Positions 41,070 to 43,605 of a DNA stretch of 43,605 nt are shown piece after piece; position 1 is the stretch's first letter, and every line of letters starts with the position of its first letter. The notes under the pieces are model-generated. The model saw only the letters and a program-made list of their open reading frames with translations. It was not told where the DNA came from and ran no database searches. Source of the DNA: Natronomonas aquatica (GTDB taxonomy: Archaea > Halobacteriota > Halobacteria > Halobacteriales > Haloarculaceae); assembly GCF_024449025.1 (NCBI RefSeq), contig NZ_JAHLKM010000008.1, positions 51,266 through 94,870 of the forward strand, in the 5' to 3' direction. The position numbers were made by a program, and so were the translations under genes.

Positions 41070-41255
41070 CTGAACGGTTGATCGAGCCCGCTCGACACCA
41101 AATATTTCAAGAATAGAAACTGTATTCGAAAGTGACAAGCCAGCAAGATGGGGATGAATACCGAGTTTCATCAGCAATTTCGGTGTCGCTTCTCGTTTCA
41201 CAAAACCTAATTCGATCTGGTCGATACTACCGCTGAGGCGTGTGTTTTCGGGCAT
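41070..41255 (-). pseudogene. N-terminal fragment of an IS6-family transposase
   Basis: From minus-strand ATG 41255 (MPENTRLSGSIDQIEL) the frame reads LMKLGIHPHLAGLSLSNTVS and IFGVERARSTVQ, the N-terminal helix-turn-helix region of haloarchaeal IS6-type transposases. There it is cut, and the last residues (TSTSEVYYGKIHSESGR) come from the inverted-repeat unit. The DDE catalytic core is entirely missing. Confidence 0.75.
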
Positions 41256-41326
41256 GAACAACTCAGAAAACACACCGCCTCACTCGTCATCCTTATCTGA
41301 ACACCGCCCGCGGCGGCGACAGAAAG

Positions 41327-41351
41327 TTTAATAACCACAGGTGACACCTGT
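41327..41351 (+). promoter_or_regulatory. Promoter and operator-like palindrome of the homoserine dehydrogenase operon
   Basis: TTTAATAA at 41327-41334 (with purine-rich AGAAAG before it) is a TATA element. Directly after it lies the palindrome ACAGGTG-A-CACCTGT (41337-41351), 7-bp arms around a single base, placed between TATA and the expected start of transcription (about 41356-41361). A repressor bound there would block initiation. The first ATG is at 41361. Confidence 0.65.
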
Positions 41352-41360
41352 TTCGAACGC

Positions 41361-41459
41361 ATGACGCGGAGTGTCGCATCCGAGCACGCACGCTTCGACA
41401 GCGGTGACTCCGGGAACACAGTCGTCGGCATCCACGGTACTATTGGGGCTCTCAAGTAG
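41361..41459 (+). CDS. Candidate 32-residue leader peptide, leaderless
   Basis: ATG 41361 lies at the position expected for the transcription start given the TATA at 41327, so a ribosome would load here first. It encodes MTRSVASEHARFDSGDSGNT then VVGIHGTIGALK and stops at 41457-41459, within the hairpin at 41444-41464. Not rich in one amino acid. Could be a leader ORF coupled to folding of the hairpin, or simply a chance frame; protein product unproven. Confidence 0.4.
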   Translation: MTRSVASEHARFDSGDSGNTVVGIHGTIGALK

Positions 41460-41464
41460 CCCCA
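41444..41464 (+). terminator. Hairpin in the homoserine dehydrogenase leader (attenuator candidate)
   Basis: TGGGGCT-CTCAAGT-AGCCCCA, a perfect 7-bp stem with a 7-base loop, overlapping the stop codon of the 32-residue leader frame. It is followed by CCATCATACTATTCTC, which is only mildly T-rich. A second hairpin CGCCGG-TATG-CCGGCG lies at 41520-41535. About 300 bases separate the promoter from the first certain gene, so the leader is long for haloarchaea. Confidence 0.4.
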
Positions 41465-41557
41465 CCATCATACTATTCTCGATCCGGTCCGGTTCGAAAC
41501 GCCCGATAACCAACCCCATCGCCGGTATGCCGGCGACGCTACAGACCCGCCGAACGG

Positions 41558-41770
41558 ATGTCAAAACGCACGACAGCTACCGAAGCAACGACCGACGAAT
41601 CGCCCGGACGACCAGTCACGGCCAGTGTCGACGCCGCCATCACAGCGCTCGAAGCCGGCGGCAGCGAGAACGTCACGACGGCCAAAGAACAGGGTATCGC
41701 CCGCGTAAATGACCGCGTTCATATATCCGGCGGTCTTGAAAACGAACAATGGATCAACGTACGGAGGTGA
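41558..41770 (+). CDS. Thr-rich 70-residue protein or leader peptide upstream of the ACT gene
   Basis: Starts MSKRTTATEATTDESPG: five of the first twelve residues are Thr, encoded by mixed codons. The rest (VDAAITALEAGGSENVTTAK ... WINVRR) looks like an ordinary small haloarchaeal protein. Its stop codon lies inside the strong Shine-Dalgarno GGAGGTGA of the next gene, 4 bases before that start, so the two are translationally coupled. I recognise no domain. The Thr-rich start just upstream of a homoserine dehydrogenase operon recalls Thr leader peptides of bacteria, but a real protein is equally possible. Confidence 0.5.
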   Translation: MSKRTTATEATTDESPGRPVTASVDAAITALEAGGSENVTTAKEQGIARVNDRVHISGGLENEQWINVRR

Positions 41771-41774
41771 ACCG

Positions 41775-42299
41775 ATGAGCGAGACGGACGTCCGATCGTA
41801 TACGGTCCGGCTGGAACTCGTCGACGAGCCGGGGGAGCTGTTGCGCGCCCTCGAACCGATCGCGAACAACGGGGGGAACCTGCTTTCGATCTTCCACGAG
41901 CGCGGGAACCTCACGCCCAGGGGGCACATCCCGGTCGAGGTCGACCTGGAGGCGACGGAGACACAGTTCGAGACGATCGTCGGGGCCCTCCGAGAGGCGG
42001 GCGTCAACGTGATCCAGGCCGGCGCCGAGCGCTACAGCGAGGAGTTGACCGTCGTCCTGGTCGGCCACCTCGTGGCGACGGATCTTTCGGATACGCTCCG
42101 GCAGTTCACCGAGTGTGGCGGCGTCTCGGTCGGCGACGTGTCGCTTTCGGCCCCGCAGGGAACCGAAGGGGAATCCAGTGCCCGGCTCAGACTCGAGGCG
42201 ATCGAGGGCCAGACGGGCGACGCTCTGGAGACCGCCCGGACGGTCGCCGACGAGAAGGGGCTGCGTCTGATCGAGCCGCTAACGGAGGAGGGGCCATGA
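41775..42299 (+). CDS. ACT-domain amino-acid-sensing protein paired with homoserine dehydrogenase
   Basis: A 174-residue protein. Residues about 8-75 are an ACT domain: YTVRLELVDEPGELLRALEPIANNGGNLLSIFHERG. The second half (EELTVVLVGHLVATDLSDTL ... SSARLRLEAIEG) resembles a second, weaker ACT-like unit. ACT domains bind amino acids, so this is a likely allosteric subunit or regulator of homoserine dehydrogenase, which in bacteria often carries its ACT domain fused at the C-terminus; here HSD has none. It starts after a strong GGAGGTGA, and its stop overlaps hom by four bases (ATGA). Confidence 0.85.
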   Translation: MSETDVRSYTVRLELVDEPGELLRALEPIANNGGNLLSIFHERGNLTPRGHIPVEVDLEATETQFETIVGALREAGVNVIQAGAERYSEELTVVLVGHLVATDLSDTLRQFTECGGVSVGDVSLSAPQGTEGESSARLRLEAIEGQTGDALETARTVADEKGLRLIEPLTEEGP

Positions 42300-43243
42300 G
42301 ACTCGCCGTGATGGGTGCCGGAGCCGTCGGCACCGCGGTACTCGAGTTGGCCGGCGAGTACGGCCACGACGTCGTCGGGGTCGCCGACTCCTCGAGCGGC
42401 GTCGTCGAGGACGGGGGAGTGGATCCGGACGGCGTCGTCTCCCGGAAGCGCAAGCGCGGGATCGTCGGCGACGGGACGCCCGAAGCCGTCCTCGGCGCCG
42501 ACTACGACGTCCTCGTCGAGGCGACGCCGACGACGCTCGGGGATGCCGAGCCCGGCTTCTCGCACGTCGAGCGGGCGCTCGGACGCGACCGTCACGCTGT
42601 GTTGGCGAACAAAGGACCGGTCGCCGAACGCTACGACGAGGTCCGGGCGCTGGAGGCCGACTCCGGGGGGACCGTCCTCTTCGAGGCGGCCGTCGGCGGC
42701 GCGATCCCGATCCTGTCGACGATCGACGACCTCAACGGACAGGTGGCCGCGGCACGCGGCGTTCTCAACGGGACGGCGAACTTCATACTCAGCCGGATGG
42801 CCGCCGAGGGGATCGATTACGAGCACGTACTCGCGGAGGCCCAAGACCTCGGGGTCGCCGAGGCCGACCCGGCCTTCGACGTCGAGGGAACCGACGCCGC
42901 GCTGAAGTGTGTCATCCTCGCGAACGTCCTCTATGAGGGGACCTACACGCTCGCCGACGCGGAGGTCGAAGGGATCGCGGATCTGCCGGGCAGCGCCCTG
43001 GAGTTGGCCGCCGAGGACGGCCGGACGATCCGGCTTGTCGGCGAGGTCTCCGACGGCAACGTCCGTGTCGGACCGCGGCTCGTCCCCGAAAACGGAACGT
43101 TGGCGGTCTCGGGGACGCTCAACATCGTCCAACTGGAGACGAACCACGCCGGACGGTTGAACATCTCGGGGCGGGGCGCCGGCGGCCCCGAGACGGCGAG
43201 TGCGGTACTCGCGGATATCGGCCGGCTACCGGAACTGTCGTAG
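42296..43243 (+). CDS. hom: Homoserine dehydrogenase
   Basis: A 315-residue enzyme reducing aspartate semialdehyde to homoserine for threonine and methionine. MRLAVMGAGAVGTAVLELAGE is the NAD(P) site, HAVLANKGPVAERYDEV contains the catalytic-region Lys, FEAAVGGAIPILSTIDD the conserved active-site loop, and RGVLNGTANFILSRM with EADPAFDVEGTDAALK the substrate-binding part. It ends without the C-terminal ACT domain of many bacterial forms; the separate ACT gene upstream probably supplies it. Translation is coupled to the ACT gene. EF-1A follows 132 bases downstream, an arrangement I recall from other haloarchaea. Confidence 0.93.
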   Translation: MRLAVMGAGAVGTAVLELAGEYGHDVVGVADSSSGVVEDGGVDPDGVVSRKRKRGIVGDGTPEAVLGADYDVLVEATPTTLGDAEPGFSHVERALGRDRHAVLANKGPVAERYDEVRALEADSGGTVLFEAAVGGAIPILSTIDDLNGQVAAARGVLNGTANFILSRMAAEGIDYEHVLAEAQDLGVAEADPAFDVEGTDAALKCVILANVLYEGTYTLADAEVEGIADLPGSALELAAEDGRTIRLVGEVSDGNVRVGPRLVPENGTLAVSGTLNIVQLETNHAGRLNISGRGAGGPETASAVLADIGRLPELS

Positions 43244-43375
43244 CGGTCGTCGCTCCCCGTGGTATCGGCTCGCAAACCGCCCGAGGCGCCCGGATTCGGG
43301 CGAATCCCTTTCGAAATCGTTTTACGGGGCACCGACAAATGATCCCGATACAGCGCATCCGCGCGTGAGACAATA

Positions 43376-43605
43376 ATGAGCGACAAACCACACCAGAACC
43401 TGGCCGTCATCGGCCACGTCGACCACGGAAAGAGCACGATGGTCGGGCGGCTCCTCTTCGAGACGGGGAGCGTACCCGAACACGTCATCGAGCAGTACCG
43501 AGAGGAAGCCGAAGAGAGGGCAAAGGCGGCTTCGAGTTCGCCTACGTGATGGACAACCTCGCCGAGGAGCGAGAGCGAGGTGTCACCATCGACATCGCCC
43601 ACCAG
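43376..43605 (+). CDS. tef1a: Elongation factor 1-alpha, 3' truncated by window and frameshifted
   Basis: The translation GTPase that brings aminoacyl-tRNA to the ribosome. [21 protein letters not shown] has the G1 P-loop, followed by [12 protein letters not shown]. The frame then goes wrong: the reading [10 protein letters not shown] ends in TGA at 43535-43537, whereas one base later the expected protein resumes ([20 protein letters not shown], then GVTIDIAHQ) up to the window edge. One base, probably an A, is missing near 43517. EF-1A is essential, so a sequence error is the simplest reading, unless another copy exists. Confidence 0.85.

Noticed and set aside
40095-41260. CRISPR array or origin of replication in the AT-rich gap
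   Set aside because: No regularly spaced direct repeats, no repeated ORB-like motif with G-tract, and no orc1/cdc6 gene nearby.

Overview
This window is a piece of a haloarchaeal (class Halobacteria) chromosome or large replicon. The evidence is high GC, very acidic proteins, leaderless genes with a TATA element about 25-30 bases before the start codon, a TFB gene, an archaeal IMP cyclohydrolase (PurO), archaemetzincin, an F420-dependent NADP reductase, and Tat-type signal peptides on lipoproteins. The species cannot be named from sequence alone.

Layout. 1-5026 is the end of a cobalamin (anaerobic corrin ring) operon: two CbiH/CobJ-like methyltransferases, a small 3Fe-4S-type ferredoxin, a LAGLIDADG-fold protein, the cobaltochelatase CbiX with an added [2Fe-2S] domain, a DUF3209 protein and a beta-propeller protein, with tight or overlapping junctions. 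5035-7520 holds purO, a low-GC two-HNH nuclease gene, tRNA-Gln(CUG) and a DJ-1/PfpI protein. 7766-14538 holds nhaC and uspA on a symmetric divergent promoter, an SDR gene broken by an in-frame TGA, an atypical NRAMP transporter, ATP-type PEP carboxykinase and cytidylate kinase. 14602-18645 holds a Tat-exported propeller protein and a lipoprotein gene split by a 1.6-kb IS200/IS605-type element (AbrB-like protein plus TnpB). 18672-29720 holds a large FAD/Fe-S dehydrogenase, a glutamate-cysteine-ligase-like protein, TFB, a tartrate/D-malate dehydrogenase-like enzyme, a Ser-less alpha/beta hydrolase, two coupled lipoproteins and a class V aminotransferase. 29812-32353 holds a zinc-finger protein, a phosphohexomutase, rpiA and a mini-histone. 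A second TnpB element lies at about 32430-33855. 34085-40091 is a run of housekeeping and conserved haloarchaeal genes (zinc finger, GIY-YIG, archaemetzincin, UPF0146, HAD, npdG, PrsW, FAU-1). 40095-41260 is an AT-richer graveyard of insertion-sequence ends with one small HTH gene. 41327-43605 is a homoserine dehydrogenase operon with an unusual leader, followed by EF-1A, which runs off the window and carries a frameshift.

Most of the window is core chromosome. The accessory parts are the HNH gene, the two TnpB elements and the 40.1-41.3 kb remnant zone. The places most worth a second look are the leader of the homoserine dehydrogenase operon, the LAGLIDADG-fold protein in the cobalamin operon, the TnpB whose N-terminus is rewritten by a double-hairpin insert, the NRAMP lacking its metal-site residues, and two single-base disruptions (SDR and EF-1A) that may be real or may be sequence errors.
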